64,000 bases of DNA from NCBI RefSeq assembly GCF_014190805.1, contig NZ_JACHVQ010000001.1, positions 372,001 through 436,000 of the forward strand. Direction: 5' to 3'. Of the stretch, positions 53,474-62,100 are shown piece after piece; position 1 is the first letter of the stretch, and every line of letters begins with the position of its first letter. Made by a program: the position numbers and the translations under genes. The notes under the pieces are model-generated. The model made no database searches and had not been told where the DNA came from. It worked only from the letters and a program-made list of their open reading frames with translations. Source of the DNA: Flexivirga oryzae. GTDB lineage: Bacteria; Actinomycetota; Actinomycetes; Actinomycetales; Dermatophilaceae.

Positions 53474-53509
53474 CGTGTGGGCCCGCGCCGTCCGGCGCGG
53501 GCCCACACG
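53474..53509. terminator. 17-bp GC-rich hairpin between convergent SpoIIE-type gene and MT0933-type gene
   Basis: cgtgtgggcccgcgccg (53474-53490) and cggcgcgggcccacacg (53493-53509) pair perfectly around two bases. Flanking acaac and ttgt extend the symmetry. The hairpin sits between two converging stops and probably serves both. Confidence 0.85.
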
Positions 53510-53523
53510 TTGTCAGCGATCGG

Positions 53524-53703
53524 TCAGAGGTCGCCGAGCTTGTCCTTCGCGGCGTCCTGGGCGGAGTCGACCTGGTCGGAGAACTTGCCGCCCGTCTTCT
53601 CGTCGACGGCGTCGCCCGCCTGGTCGATCCCCTCGTCGATCTTGTCCTGGTTGTCACCGGCAAGCCCGGAAAGCTTGTCCTTGGCGCTGTCGAACAGACC
53701 CAT
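53524..53703 (-). CDS. MT0933/Rv0909-like small protein (annotated antitoxin family)
   Basis: This 59-residue acidic/basic helical protein starts MGLFDSAKDKLSGLAGDNQDKIDEGIDQAGDAVDEKTGGKFSDQVD. This is the pattern of the MT0933-type antitoxin family (Rv0909), also resembling CsbD-like stress proteins. The ATG at 53703 is set by AAGGAG eight bases upstream. No toxin gene lies next to it; the neighbour upstream is a tRNA-Gly. An antitoxin function is therefore unsupported, and a stress-related role is equally possible. Confidence 0.8.
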   Translation of the reverse strand: MGLFDSAKDKLSGLAGDNQDKIDEGIDQAGDAVDEKTGGKFSDQVDSAQDAAKDKLGDL

Positions 53704-53825
53704 TGGATATCTCCTTCGGATGCCCGCCGGCCCCTCGCCGGCGGCTTCTTGCACCTTCGCACACATCACCCGCATGCGTCGATACCCGAGCCGATGAATT
53801 CTTACGAGAGGGTAAGTTCGGGGCG

Positions 53826-53899
53826 TGGAGCGGGCGACGAGAATCGAACTCGCGTAATCAGTTTGGAAGACTGAGGCTCTACCATTGAGCTACGCCCGC
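53826..53899 (-). tRNA. tRNA-Gly (anticodon TCC)
   Basis: This is a reverse-strand cloverleaf: acceptor GCGGGCG/CGCCCGC, D-arm GCTC/GAGC, anticodon stem TCAGT/ACTGA with loop CTTCCAA (TCC, codon GGA), T-arm GCGAG-TTCGATT-CTCGT, discriminator T and encoded CCA. Confidence 0.97.
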
Positions 53900-54003
53900 G
53901 TGGTCCGCGATGACCGCCGATGTGCGATCTGCGGAACCGAAGCGATAGCCTACTGCCCGCCCGTGGACGCGCCAAAACCGGCTCCGGCCCCGGGCAGCAG
54001 TCG

Positions 54004-54077
54004 CGGGGTATGGCGCAGCTTGGTAGCGCGTCCGCTTTGGGAGCGGAAGGCCGCCGGTTCGAATCCGGCTACCCCGA
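54004..54077 (+). tRNA. tRNA-Pro (anticodon TGG)
   Basis: This is a 74-nt cloverleaf: acceptor CGGGGTA/TACCCCG, D-arm GCGC/GCGC, anticodon stem TCCGC/GCGGA with loop TTTGGGA (TGG, codon CCA), T-arm GCCGG-TTCGAAT-CCGGC, discriminator A, CCA not encoded. It lies 93 bp before tig. Confidence 0.97.
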
Positions 54078-54170
54078 CAGCTAGCATGACGTGTTAGTGC
54101 GGCGTGTCGCGCCGCGGAAATATCGGGCTCCGTGTGCCGGAGCCGAACCACCACCTTTGGAGTCCTTGCA

Positions 54171-55571
54171 GTGAAGAGTGCCGTCGAGAAGTTGGGTCCG
54201 ACCCGGGTCAAGCTGTCCGTGGAGGTTCCCTACGAGGAGCTGAAGCCGAGCGTCGACGCGGCGTACAAGGCGATCGGTGCACAGATCCAAGTCCCCGGTT
54301 TCCGTAAGGGGAAGGTGCCCGCCCGGATCATCGACCAGCGCGTCGGCCGCCCGGCCGTGCTGCAGGAGGCGATCAACGAGGCGCTGCCGACGTTCTACGG
54401 CCAGGCCCTGGCCGAGAACGAGCTGCACCCGATGGGTCAGCCGGAGGTCGAGGTCACCGAGGTGCCCGTCGACGACAAGCAGCCGCTGAAGTTCGACGCC
54501 GAGCTCGACACCGCCCCCGAGTTCGACCTGCCCGACTTCTCCCAGATCACCGTCGAGGTCGACCCGTTCGAGGTCACCGACGAGGACGTCGACAAGGAGT
54601 TCGAGGCGCTGCGCGAGCGGTTCGGCACCCTGGCCGGTGTCGACCGGGCGGCCGCGGACGGCGACTCGGTCACCATCGACCTGACCGCCAAGATCGGCGA
54701 CGAGGACATCGACGACGTCTCCGGCATCAACTACCTGATCGGCTCGGGCAACATGCTCGACGGTCTGGACGAGGCCCTGGTCGGGCTGTCCGCCGGCGAC
54801 ACCAAGACGTTCACCGCCGCACTCGCCGGCGGTGAGCACGAGGGCGAGGACGCCGAGGTCACCGTCACCGTGCAGGCCGTCAAGGAGCGCCAGCTGCCCG
54901 AGCTCGACGACGAGTTCGCTCAGATGGCCTCCGAGCACGACACCATCGAGGAGATGCGTGCCGAGGTCACCGAGCAGGTGGAGCGCGGCAAGCGCTTCGA
55001 GCAGGGCGTGCAGGCGCGCGACAAGGCGCTCGACCAGCTGCTGGAGACCCTCGACCTGCCGCTGCCGGAGAAGGTCATCGAGGACGAGGTGCACCAGCAC
55101 CTGGAGAACGAGGACCGGCTCGAGGACGACGAGCACCGCGCCGAGGTCGACGAGTCGACCCGCAAGGCGCTGCGGACCCAGCTCGTCCTCGACAAGCTCG
55201 TCGCGCGCGACGAGGTGCAGGTCTCCCAGGAGGAGCTGATCGAGTACATCGTCATGTCGGCCTCGCAGTACGGCATGGACCCCAACCAGTTCGCGCAGGC
55301 GCTCGACCAGCAGGGTCAGGTGCCGGCGATCATGGGTGAGGTCGCTCGTCGCAAGGCGCTCGCCTCGATCCTGGACGAGATCAAGGTCGTCGACACCGAC
55401 GGCAACGAGGTCGACCTGTCCGCGCTGGACGAGGACGACGAGGAGGACGCCGCCGACGAGACCGCCGAGGCGACGGGCGAGACCGCCGAGGAGTCGACCG
55501 ACGAGGCCGCCACCGACGACGAGTCCGCCGGCGAGGAGAACTCCGAGGAGTCCGAGGACGCCACCGTCTGA
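54171..55571 (+). CDS. tig: Trigger factor (ribosome-associated chaperone and prolyl isomerase)
   Basis: This 466-residue protein has the N-terminal ribosome-binding domain, with the signature GFRKGKVPARIIDQRVGR at about residue 43, then an FKBP-type isomerase domain (DGDSVTIDLTAKIGDE, then GSGNMLDGLDEALVGLSAGDTKTF) and the helical C-terminal chaperone domain. It ends in a very acidic Glu/Asp/Ala/Thr tail of about 50 residues (DEDDEEDAADETAEATGE), common in actinobacterial homologues. The GTG at 54171 starts MKSAVEKLGPTRVKLSV, with GGAG nine bases upstream. It stands before clpP1-clpP2-clpX, the usual order. Confidence 0.97.
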   Translation: MKSAVEKLGPTRVKLSVEVPYEELKPSVDAAYKAIGAQIQVPGFRKGKVPARIIDQRVGRPAVLQEAINEALPTFYGQALAENELHPMGQPEVEVTEVPVDDKQPLKFDAELDTAPEFDLPDFSQITVEVDPFEVTDEDVDKEFEALRERFGTLAGVDRAAADGDSVTIDLTAKIGDEDIDDVSGINYLIGSGNMLDGLDEALVGLSAGDTKTFTAALAGGEHEGEDAEVTVTVQAVKERQLPELDDEFAQMASEHDTIEEMRAEVTEQVERGKRFEQGVQARDKALDQLLETLDLPLPEKVIEDEVHQHLENEDRLEDDEHRAEVDESTRKALRTQLVLDKLVARDEVQVSQEELIEYIVMSASQYGMDPNQFAQALDQQGQVPAIMGEVARRKALASILDEIKVVDTDGNEVDLSALDEDDEEDAADETAEATGETAEESTDEAATDDESAGEENSEESEDATV

Positions 55572-55581
55572 GACCACGCTC

Positions 55582-55649
55582 CGTCATACCCCCGGGTATG
55601 ACGAGCCGCCCGAAACCCCTTCCGCGCGAGCGCCGCGGGAGGGGTTTCG
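55582..55649. terminator. Two consecutive hairpins after tig
   Basis: cgtcataccc-cc-gggtatgacg (55582-55603) is a perfect 10-bp stem. cgaaaccccttccgcg (55611-55626) with cgcgggaggggtttcg (55634-55649) forms a 16-bp stem with one mismatch. Together they should end tig transcription and separate it from clpP1. Confidence 0.8.
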
Positions 55650-55669
55650 CATGCCCGGGCCCGGCCACA

Positions 55670-55687
55670 ATTGCGCCGTGGGCGAAC
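55670..55687 (+). promoter_or_regulatory. Possible ClgR-type box upstream of clpP1
   Basis: attgcgccgtgggcgaac has the CGC-N5-GCG core and the flanking A/T and AAC of the ClgR box described for actinobacterial clp promoters, but differs from my recollection of that consensus at two positions. It lies about 110 bp before the clpP1 start. Confidence 0.3.
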
Positions 55688-55795
55688 ATCGCCCGGACCG
55701 GGGACTTCGGCGGGGGGTGCGGGCGTTAGGGTCCAGTGAGATATGCACCTAGAAGAGATGACGGAGACGCGGTGAGCAACGCACAGGAGGTGTCC

Positions 55796-56380
55796 ATGGC
55801 CACCGAAGGACAGATGGGCCTGGACGATCAGATCTACAACCGGCTGCTCAGGGAACGGATCATCTTCCTCGGCTCCGACGTCCGCGACGACAACGCCAAC
55901 GCGATCTGCGCGCAGCTGTTGCTCCTTGCGGCCGAGGACCCCGAGAAGGACATCTGGCTCTACATCAACAGCCCCGGCGGTTCGATCTCCGCGGGCATGG
56001 CGATCTTCGACACGATGAACTGGATCCCCAACGACGTCGCCACCGTTGCGATGGGTATGGCGGCCAGCATGGGCCAGTTCCTGCTGTCGGCCGGCACGCG
56101 CGGCAAGCGCTACGCCACGCCGCACGCCCGGGTGATGATGCACCAGCCGTCCGGCGGCATCGGCGGCACGGCCTCGGACATCAAGATCCAGGCCGAGCAG
56201 CTGGTCTTCATCAAGAAGCAGATGGCCGAGCTGATCGCCGAGCACACCGGTCAGACGGTGGAGCAGATCGAGAAGGACTCCGACCGCGACCGGTGGTTCT
56301 CGGCGCAGGAGGCGCTCGAGTACGGCTTCGTCGACCACGTCTTCGAGCGGTCCACCGACGCACCGGACCGGAGCAACTGA
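55796..56380 (+). CDS. clpP1: ATP-dependent Clp protease proteolytic subunit 1
   Basis: This 194-residue serine protease subunit assembles with ClpP2 and ClpX or ClpC. The catalytic triad is visible: Ser in [13 protein letters not shown], His in [11 protein letters not shown] and Asp in [25 protein letters not shown]. The ATG at 55796 has AGGAGG six bases upstream, which decides it; a GTG at 55772 with a weaker site would add eight residues. Its stop TGA shares a base with the clpP2 start (tgatg), so the two subunits are translationally coupled, as expected for subunits of a mixed tetradecamer. Confidence 0.97.
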   Translation: MATEGQMGLDDQIYNRLLRERIIFLGSDVRDDNANAICAQLLLLAAEDPEKDIWLYINSPGGSISAGMAIFDTMNWIPNDVATVAMGMAASMGQFLLSAGTRGKRYATPHARVMMHQPSGGIGGTASDIKIQAEQLVFIKKQMAELIAEHTGQTVEQIEKDSDRDRWFSAQEALEYGFVDHVFERSTDAPDRSN

Positions 56381-57048
56381 TGACCAACAGCTTTGGAGCA
56401 CAGATGAATTCGCCGTATGCCGGGGTGAGTGCCCCGCAGCCGAGCAGCCGCTACATCCTGCCGCAGTTCGAGGAGCGCACCTCCTACGGCATGAAGCGCT
56501 CGGACCCCTACAACAAGCTCTTCGAGGACCGCATCATCTTTCTCGGCGTGCAGGTCGACGACGCGTCGGCGGACGACATCATCGCCCAGTTGATCGTGCT
56601 GGAGAGCCAGGACCCCGACCGGGACATCCTGATGTACATCAACTCCCCGGGTGGCTCGTTCACCGCGCTGACCGCGATCTACGACACCATGCAGTACATC
56701 CAGCCGGACGTGCAGACGTTCGTCATCGGTCAGGCCGCCTCCGCGGCCGCCGTGCTGCTGGGTGCCGGTGCGCCGGGCAAACGGTTCGCGCTGCCCAACG
56801 CCCGGATCCTGATCCACCAGCCCGCGATGGAGGGCACCGGCGGCACCGCCTCCGACCTGGAGATCACCGCCAACGAGGTGTTCCGGATGCGCGAGTGGCT
56901 GGAGAAGACCTGGGCCAAGCACACCGGCCGCACGCCGGAGCAGGTCAAGCAGGACATCGAGCGCGACAAGATCCTCACGGCCGACGAGGCCAAGGAGTAC
57001 GGCCTGATCGACCAGGTCCTCTCCAGCCGCAAGGCGTCCGCGCAGTAG
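56380..57048 (+). CDS. clpP2: ATP-dependent Clp protease proteolytic subunit 2
   Basis: This 222-residue second ClpP starts [61 protein letters not shown]; the N-terminal stretch before the core is the processed propeptide type seen in actinobacterial ClpP2. The catalytic Ser is in IGQAASAAAVLLGAG, His in ARILIHQPAMEG and Asp in QDIERDKILTADEAKEYGLIDQV. The start at 56380 overlaps the clpP1 stop; a second ATG at 56404 is possible. The gap to clpX carries repeats rather than tight coupling. Confidence 0.97.
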   Translation: MTNSFGAQMNSPYAGVSAPQPSSRYILPQFEERTSYGMKRSDPYNKLFEDRIIFLGVQVDDASADDIIAQLIVLESQDPDRDILMYINSPGGSFTALTAIYDTMQYIQPDVQTFVIGQAASAAAVLLGAGAPGKRFALPNARILIHQPAMEGTGGTASDLEITANEVFRMREWLEKTWAKHTGRTPEQVKQDIERDKILTADEAKEYGLIDQVLSSRKASAQ

Positions 57049-57059
57049 AGCGGCGAGCC

Positions 57060-57194
57060 GTGCGGGCGAAGCCCGCACGAACAACACAGGCAATCGGTGG
57101 GTGGCGGCGAGGGACGAGCAACCACTCACCGGGCGCTGAACAACACAGGCAATCGGTGAGTGGCGGCGAGGAACGAGCAACCACTCACCGATTG
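57060..57194. repeat. Hairpin and 52-bp direct repeat with palindromic end, between clpP2 and clpX
   Basis: gtgcgggc-gaa-gcccgcac (57060-57078) is an 8-bp hairpin just after clpP2. The 52-bp blocks 57079-57130 and 57138-57189 (starting gaacaacacaggcaatcggt) differ at only two positions. In the second copy caatcggtgagtgg (57150-57163) pairs perfectly with ccactcaccgattg (57181-57194) around 17 bases, giving a strong stem. The following 147 bp to clpX contain its promoter region, where I see no further clear motif. Confidence 0.85.
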
Positions 57195-57341
57195 CGCTGT
57201 CAGCGGACACGCGTGACTTGATGCGCGACACCGCGTTTCAATGGATGCTCAAGGCGGTCGTCGGCAGGTAGCGTCGGCCGGGCAATCGATGGTCGACCCG
57301 TTCGGGCGGCCACGGCGGACGTCGTACGAAGTGGAGGGCGC

Positions 57342-58628
57342 GTGGCACGCATCGGAGAAGGCGGCGACCTGCTGAAGTGCTCTTTCTGTGGCAAGAGCCA
57401 GAAGCAGGTCAAGAAGCTCATCGCGGGCCCGGGCGTCTACATCTGCGACGAGTGCATCGACCTGTGCAACGAGATCATCGAGGAGGAGCTGGCCGAGACT
57501 TCCGAGCTGGGGCTCGACCAGTTGCCGAAGCCCAAGGAGATCTTCGAGTTCCTGGAGCAGTACGTCATCGGGCAGGAGACCGCCAAGCGCGCGCTGTCCG
57601 TCGCGGTCTACAACCACTACAAGCGCATCCAGGCCGCCGACCAGCCCGCCGCGAGCAAGAAGGACGGCCCGGCGGTCGAGATCGCCAAGTCCAACATCCT
57701 GCTGATCGGCCCCACCGGGTGCGGCAAGACCTACCTGGCCCAGACGCTCGCCCGGATGCTCAACGTGCCGTTCGCGATCGCCGACGCCACCGCGCTCACC
57801 GAGGCCGGGTATGTCGGTGAGGATGTCGAGAACATCCTGCTGAAGCTGATCCAGGCCGCCGACTTCGACGTGAAGAAGGCCGAGACCGGCATCATCTACA
57901 TCGACGAGATCGACAAGGTCGCCCGCAAGAGCGAGAACCCGTCGATCACCCGCGACGTGTCCGGTGAGGGTGTGCAGCAGGCGCTGCTGAAGATCCTGGA
58001 GGGCACCACCGCGAGCGTGCCGCCGCAGGGCGGCCGCAAGCACCCGCACCAGGAGTTCATCCAGATCGACACCACCAACGTGCTGTTCATCGTCGGCGGT
58101 GCCTTCGCGGGCCTGGAGAAGATCATCGAGGCCCGCACCGGCCGTCAGGGGCTCGGCTTCGGCTCCGAGCTGCGGACCGCCAAGGACCCGATGACCAGCT
58201 TCTCCGACGTGCTGCCGGAGGACCTGATGAAGTTCGGGCTGATCCCGGAGTTCATCGGCCGGCTGCCGGTCATCACGACCGTCGAGCCGCTGGACCGCGA
58301 AGGTCTGGTCTCCATCCTGACCGAGCCCCGCAACGCGCTGGTGAAGCAGTACGAGCGGATGTTCGAGATCGACAACGTCGAGCTGGAGTTCACCGAGGAC
58401 GCCGTCGAGGCGGTCGCGGAGCAGGCGATGCTGCGCGGCACCGGTGCCCGCGGCCTGCGCGCCATCCTCGAGGAGGTGTTGCTGCCGGTGATGTTCGACG
58501 TGCCCAGCGACACCGACATCGCGCGGGTCGTGGTGACCCGGGAGGTGGTGCTCGACAATGTCAACCCGACGATCGTGCGCCGTCAGGCGACCCCGACCCG
58601 CAAGCGGCCGCGCAAGGAATCCGCCTGA
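57342..58628 (+). CDS. clpX: ATP-dependent Clp protease ATP-binding subunit ClpX
   Basis: This 428-residue AAA+ unfoldase has an N-terminal C4 zinc-binding domain ([32 protein letters not shown]), Walker [19 protein letters not shown], Walker [15 protein letters not shown], pore loop VGEDVENIL region, sensor FIGRLPVI and the ClpP-docking region LGFGSE. The GTG at 57342 follows GGAGG with a short spacer. It delivers substrates to ClpP1P2 encoded just upstream. Length is normal. Confidence 0.98.
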   Translation: MARIGEGGDLLKCSFCGKSQKQVKKLIAGPGVYICDECIDLCNEIIEEELAETSELGLDQLPKPKEIFEFLEQYVIGQETAKRALSVAVYNHYKRIQAADQPAASKKDGPAVEIAKSNILLIGPTGCGKTYLAQTLARMLNVPFAIADATALTEAGYVGEDVENILLKLIQAADFDVKKAETGIIYIDEIDKVARKSENPSITRDVSGEGVQQALLKILEGTTASVPPQGGRKHPHQEFIQIDTTNVLFIVGGAFAGLEKIIEARTGRQGLGFGSELRTAKDPMTSFSDVLPEDLMKFGLIPEFIGRLPVITTVEPLDREGLVSILTEPRNALVKQYERMFEIDNVELEFTEDAVEAVAEQAMLRGTGARGLRAILEEVLLPVMFDVPSDTDIARVVVTREVVLDNVNPTIVRRQATPTRKRPRKESA

Positions 58629-58650
58629 TCCGAGTGTGGGCGGTCAGCGG

Positions 58651-59271
58651 TCAGTGCCGCTGATCGTTGAGCGTGCCGTCCGGCGAAACGCGGTCGTACA
58701 TCGACCGGTAGTGACCCGAAACCGCCGCCTCCGGGTCCTCGGCCGGGTCGGCGGTGAGCCGGATCAGCACCAGCACTGCGATGACCAGCGCGATGAGGAC
58801 GACCGCCACGCCATACGGCAGCAACTCGTCGTTGGTCGGCTCGATCAGCAGCGCGAGGACGCCCACCACGGCGGTCGCGAGGCCGACGAGGACGGTCCGC
58901 GGGACCCAGAGCGCGAGCACGGAGCGCGGGATCGGCGCCTGATCGGGGCCGCTCGCGGTGAGGGCGACACCGACGTGGGCGATGAGCAGCAACCACGCGG
59001 CGGGCAGCGCCCACCAGGAGCCGGTGTCCATCCCGCTGGTGAGCCACTGCACGACCATCGCACCGAGCAGGATCAGCCCGGCGAGGCTGTCGCTGTTGGC
59101 GAGCACGATCGACCCGCCGACGAGGGTGAGCACCAGCCCGAGCCAGGAGAACCCGCCGACGGCGTCGGTCAGCAGAAGCAGCACGAGCGCCGCACCCAGG
59201 ACAACCGCCAGCGCAGCAGCCCGGTCGCGGTGCAACTCCTGGATGCGCTCCATGCGCGGCAGCAGGTTCAT
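58651..59271 (-). CDS. Polytopic membrane protein of the MoxR/DUF58 operon
   Basis: This 206-residue protein has about six hydrophobic segments: RAAALAVVLGAALVLLLLTDAVGG, GLVLTLVGGSIVLA, LAGLILLGAMVVQWL, ALPAAWLLLIAHVGVALTA, TVLVGLATAVVGVLALLI and YGVAVVLIALVIAVLVLI. A short cytoplasmic tail with SGHYRSMYDRVSPDG follows. The ATG at 59271 overlaps the DUF58 stop by four bases, so it is the last gene of the five-gene operon. The family has no defined function; the equivalent mycobacterial gene lies in the moxR2 cluster. Confidence 0.78.
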   Translation of the reverse strand: MNLLPRMERIQELHRDRAAALAVVLGAALVLLLLTDAVGGFSWLGLVLTLVGGSIVLANSDSLAGLILLGAMVVQWLTSGMDTGSWWALPAAWLLLIAHVGVALTASGPDQAPIPRSVLALWVPRTVLVGLATAVVGVLALLIEPTNDELLPYGVAVVLIALVIAVLVLIRLTADPAEDPEAAVSGHYRSMYDRVSPDGTLNDQRH

Positions 59272-60575
59272 CGGCGCACCACCCTCGGCTGGGGCCGCGC
59301 CGAGAGACCTGCCAGGACCTGATCGAGGCTGCCCGGCCCGCGCCACGTCGCGACCGGCACGCCCAGCCGGCCGATGGCGTGGATCTCGCGGTCGCGTTCC
59401 AGCAGCCGCAACCGGATGGCAAGTGCGAGCGAGGGGTCGTCGTCCGGGACGTCACCGGGGAAACAGTCGATGACCAGCACCGTGATGCCGCGTTGCGCGA
59501 GTTTCGCGGCCAGTGCCAGGGGCATCGGGCTGAGCAGGGGGCTGACGAGCAACAGCACCCCGCCGGGGCGCACGCGGCTGCGGATCGTGGGGGAGCGGAA
59601 CCCGGTGCCGAGGCCGCGTTCGATGCCGGCCAGGCAGTCCATGATCCGGCGCCGGTGCAGGGCGCCCATGCCGACCGGGACCCGGACCGTGCGCATGCCA
59701 CCGGCGACCTCCAGGCCGACCCGGTCCCCGCGGCCCAGGAAGTAGGTGGCGAGCCCGGCCGAGGCACGCACTCCGAGGTCCAGTGAGCTGGACTCGTCGG
59801 CGTCCGGGTCCGCGCTGCTGTAGTCGGTGGACGCGTCGAGCACGACCAGGATCTCGGTGTCCTGCTCGGCGAACGAGGTCCGCACATGCAGGGTCCCGGT
59901 CCGTGCCGAGACCGGCCAGTGGATGTGCCGCAGCCGGTCGCCCACCTGGAACTGGCGGATGTCGGCGAACTCGGTGCCCTCGGCACGCGTGTTGCTGCGG
60001 TTGACCCCGATCAGGCCCTGCGGATGGGGCAGTGCGCGCTTGGAGTCGAACGCCGCGATCTCCGGGAGGGTCATCACGGTGAGGGCGGGCAGCCGCACCG
60101 TTCCGTAGCGGAAGCCGCCCCAGGAGCCGAAGACCGCGATCCGGGTGCCCAGGATCTGGCGGGTGCCCCAGCGTTGCGGACGCCATCGCATGGTGCTGGT
60201 CGCGTTCCCGTCGACGAGGGTGTCGGCCACCGCTCCCGACTCGGGGGTGAGGGTGAGCATCCGCCGGTCGGCGACGAACGCGGCGAACTGCTCGGCCCTG
60301 GCGTCACCGGCGACCCGGAGCGTCCACGCCTGGGTGGTGCCTTCGACCGGTGTGGCGCTCGAGATCGTGCCGGTGATCCGGGGCCGTGCCTGGGGCCGGG
60401 TCGCGAGCGTCCACACCGTCACGATCAGGAACGGCGTGCCGAGGATCAACAGATCGGCGCGTCCGAAACCCACGGCGGCGCCGACCAGCACCACGGCCAG
60501 CATCGCGGCGCGCAGGAACGCCGGGGTGATGCGCCACCCGGGTTCCTGCAGCGGTCGAACGGTGCGGGTCGCCAT
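59268..60575 (-). CDS. DUF58 domain protein
   Basis: This protein of about 435 residues has two N-terminal membrane helices (FLRAAMLAVVLVGAAVGFG and LLILGTPFLIVTVWTL) followed by the DUF58 domain: NRSNTRAEGTEFADIRQFQVGDRLRHIHWPVSARTGTLHVRTSFAEQDTEILVVLDAS, which contains the RExxxGD-like core and the VWA-related D-x-S-type strand. Such proteins pair with MoxR ATPases as presumptive chaperone or metal-insertion machinery. The ATG at 60575 starts eight bases after the moxR stop. The ribosome binding site is weak, so coupling to moxR translation is likely. Confidence 0.88.
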   Translation of the reverse strand: MATRTVRPLQEPGWRITPAFLRAAMLAVVLVGAAVGFGRADLLILGTPFLIVTVWTLATRPQARPRITGTISSATPVEGTTQAWTLRVAGDARAEQFAAFVADRRMLTLTPESGAVADTLVDGNATSTMRWRPQRWGTRQILGTRIAVFGSWGGFRYGTVRLPALTVMTLPEIAAFDSKRALPHPQGLIGVNRSNTRAEGTEFADIRQFQVGDRLRHIHWPVSARTGTLHVRTSFAEQDTEILVVLDASTDYSSADPDADESSSLDLGVRASAGLATYFLGRGDRVGLEVAGGMRTVRVPVGMGALHRRRIMDCLAGIERGLGTGFRSPTIRSRVRPGGVLLLVSPLLSPMPLALAAKLAQRGITVLVIDCFPGDVPDDDPSLALAIRLRLLERDREIHAIGRLGVPVATWRGPGSLDQVLAGLSARPQPRVVRR

Positions 60576-60583
60576 ACGAGTCG

Positions 60584-61564
60584 TCAGTCCTTCGCCGTCG
60601 CGGGGGCCGGGACGCTGTCGAGCAGGCCGTGGACGACCGAGGTCGCGGTCACGCCGCTCATCCACAGCTCCGGTTTGATCGTGACCCGGTGGGTGAGCAC
60701 CGCCTGAGCGACCGCCTTGACGTCCTCCGGCGTGACGAAGTCACGGCCGCGGACGACGGCAAGCGCCCGGCCGACCAGCAGCAGTGCCAGCGAACCGCGG
60801 GGGGAGGCACCGATGAGCACCTGTGCGTGGTCCCGGGTCGCCGCGGTGAGTCGCACACAGTAGTCGACCACCGAGTCCTCGACGGTGATCTGCTCGACGG
60901 CAGCCTGCATGCCGAGCAGCCCCGCGGCATCGGTGACGGCGTCGAGGGTGATCTCCTCGTGCTGCCGGCGCATCCGGCGCACCAGCACGTCGGCCTCCTC
61001 CTCCTGCGTCGGGTAGCCGAAGCTGACCCGGGTGAGGAAGCGGTCCAGCTGCGCCTCCGGAAGCGGGTAGGTCCCTTCGTACTCCACGGGATTCGCCGTC
61101 GCGATGACATGGAACGGGTGGGGGAGCGGGAAGGTCTGACCCTCGACCGTGACCTGACGCTCCTGCATCGCCTCCAACAGGGCAGCCTGCGTCTTGGGCG
61201 GGGTGCGGTTGATCTCGTCCGCCAGCAGCAGCCCGGTGAACAGCGGTCCGTGGCGGAAGTCGAACGTCGCGGTGCGTTGGTCGAAGATGAACGACCCGGT
61301 CAGGTCGGCAGGCAGCAGGTCGGGAGTGAACTGCGCGCGGGCGAAGTCGAGGCCGAGGGTCTGCGCGAGCGAGCGTGCTGCCAGCGTCTTGCCCAGGCCG
61401 GGGTTGTCCTCGAGCAGCACGTGGCCGCCGGCGAGTACGGTCGCGAGGACCAGCTCCAGGGCGTGGCGCTTGCCGACGACGGCCTGGTCGACGCTGTCGA
61501 GGATCTGCTCGGCGCGGTGGGTCGTCTCGGCGATGGTCGGTATGACGGGGGATGACTGGGTCAC
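60584..61564 (-). CDS. MoxR family AAA+ ATPase
   Basis: This 326-residue AAA+ ATPase has Walker A GHVLLEDNPGLGKTLAARSLA (Pro-Gly-Leu-Gly-Lys-Thr) at about residue 47, FTPDLLPADLTGSFIF, Walker B GLLLADEINRTPPKTQAALLEAMQERQVT, sensor 1 FHVIATANPVEYEGTYPLPEAQLDRFL and the arginine finger region. It is the MoxR class of chaperone-like ATPases that act with VWA or DUF58 partners. It overlaps the upstream gene stop by four bases, placing it third in the operon. Confidence 0.94.
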   Translation of the reverse strand: MTQSSPVIPTIAETTHRAEQILDSVDQAVVGKRHALELVLATVLAGGHVLLEDNPGLGKTLAARSLAQTLGLDFARAQFTPDLLPADLTGSFIFDQRTATFDFRHGPLFTGLLLADEINRTPPKTQAALLEAMQERQVTVEGQTFPLPHPFHVIATANPVEYEGTYPLPEAQLDRFLTRVSFGYPTQEEEADVLVRRMRRQHEEITLDAVTDAAGLLGMQAAVEQITVEDSVVDYCVRLTAATRDHAQVLIGASPRGSLALLLVGRALAVVRGRDFVTPEDVKAVAQAVLTHRVTIKPELWMSGVTATSVVHGLLDSVPAPATAKD

Positions 61565-62100
61565 AGTGCCTCGATGCGGTTGATGATGTCGGTCACGGTC
61601 TGTCGGGTGGTGGGTGGTGGCGGCTGCGCCAGCAGGTACGCCGCCAGCGTCGGGTCGGTGTGGGCGATCAGTTCGGCGTCCTCCGGTAGGTGCGCGTGGC
61701 CGCTCGCGGCGGCGCGGGTGCGCAGCCGGTCGACGGCCACGTCACGCAGGACGCCCTGCAGACTGATCGCGCTCGTGGTGGGCTTCCCGTCGTTGTTGCG
61801 GACGGCTGAGTCGTCGATCAGTCGGCGCAGGTAGCTGATCCGGGTGTCCGCGGTGGCCTTCAAGCGTCGCCCCACCGGGTTGCCTGCCCATTCCACGGTG
61901 TCCCAGCCGCTGCTGCGGTCGCGGGCCCACCAGCCGATCGCGAAGACGATGCCGAGCACGGCGAGCAGGTCGACCGGTCGTGGCCGCATCTGCAGCCAGG
62001 ACGTGAACACCCAGACCGCCACCCACACGACGACGAGCGTCACGACGCGTTTGACCCAGGTGCGCATCGTCCGGTCCTCGCCGCCGTCCGGGCTCGTCAT
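61561..62100 (-). CDS. Hypothetical membrane-anchored protein of the MoxR operon
   Basis: This 179-residue protein has two N-terminal hydrophobic segments (VVTLVVVWVAVWVFTSWL and VDLLAVLGIVFAIGWWA) and a soluble part with RRLKATADTRISYLRRLIDDSAVRNNDGKPTTSAISLQGVLRDVAVDRLRTR. It starts at ATG 62100, overlapping the DUF4129 stop, and its own stop overlaps the moxR start. No named domain is recognised. It corresponds in position to the small membrane genes of mycobacterial moxR clusters. Confidence 0.75.
   Translation of the reverse strand: MTSPDGGEDRTMRTWVKRVVTLVVVWVAVWVFTSWLQMRPRPVDLLAVLGIVFAIGWWARDRSSGWDTVEWAGNPVGRRLKATADTRISYLRRLIDDSAVRNNDGKPTTSAISLQGVLRDVAVDRLRTRAAASGHAHLPEDAELIAHTDPTLAAYLLAQPPPPTTRQTVTDIINRIEAL

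Noticed and set aside
53524..53703. Toxin-antitoxin locus at the MT0933-type gene
   Set aside because: No toxin gene is adjacent: neighbours are a convergent phosphatase and a tRNA. The family name alone is not evidence of a TA pair.
53826..54077. tRNA-Gly/tRNA-Pro region as an integration site with attached element
   Set aside because: No integrase, direct repeats of tRNA 3' ends or foreign-looking genes follow; the region leads straight into tig-clp.
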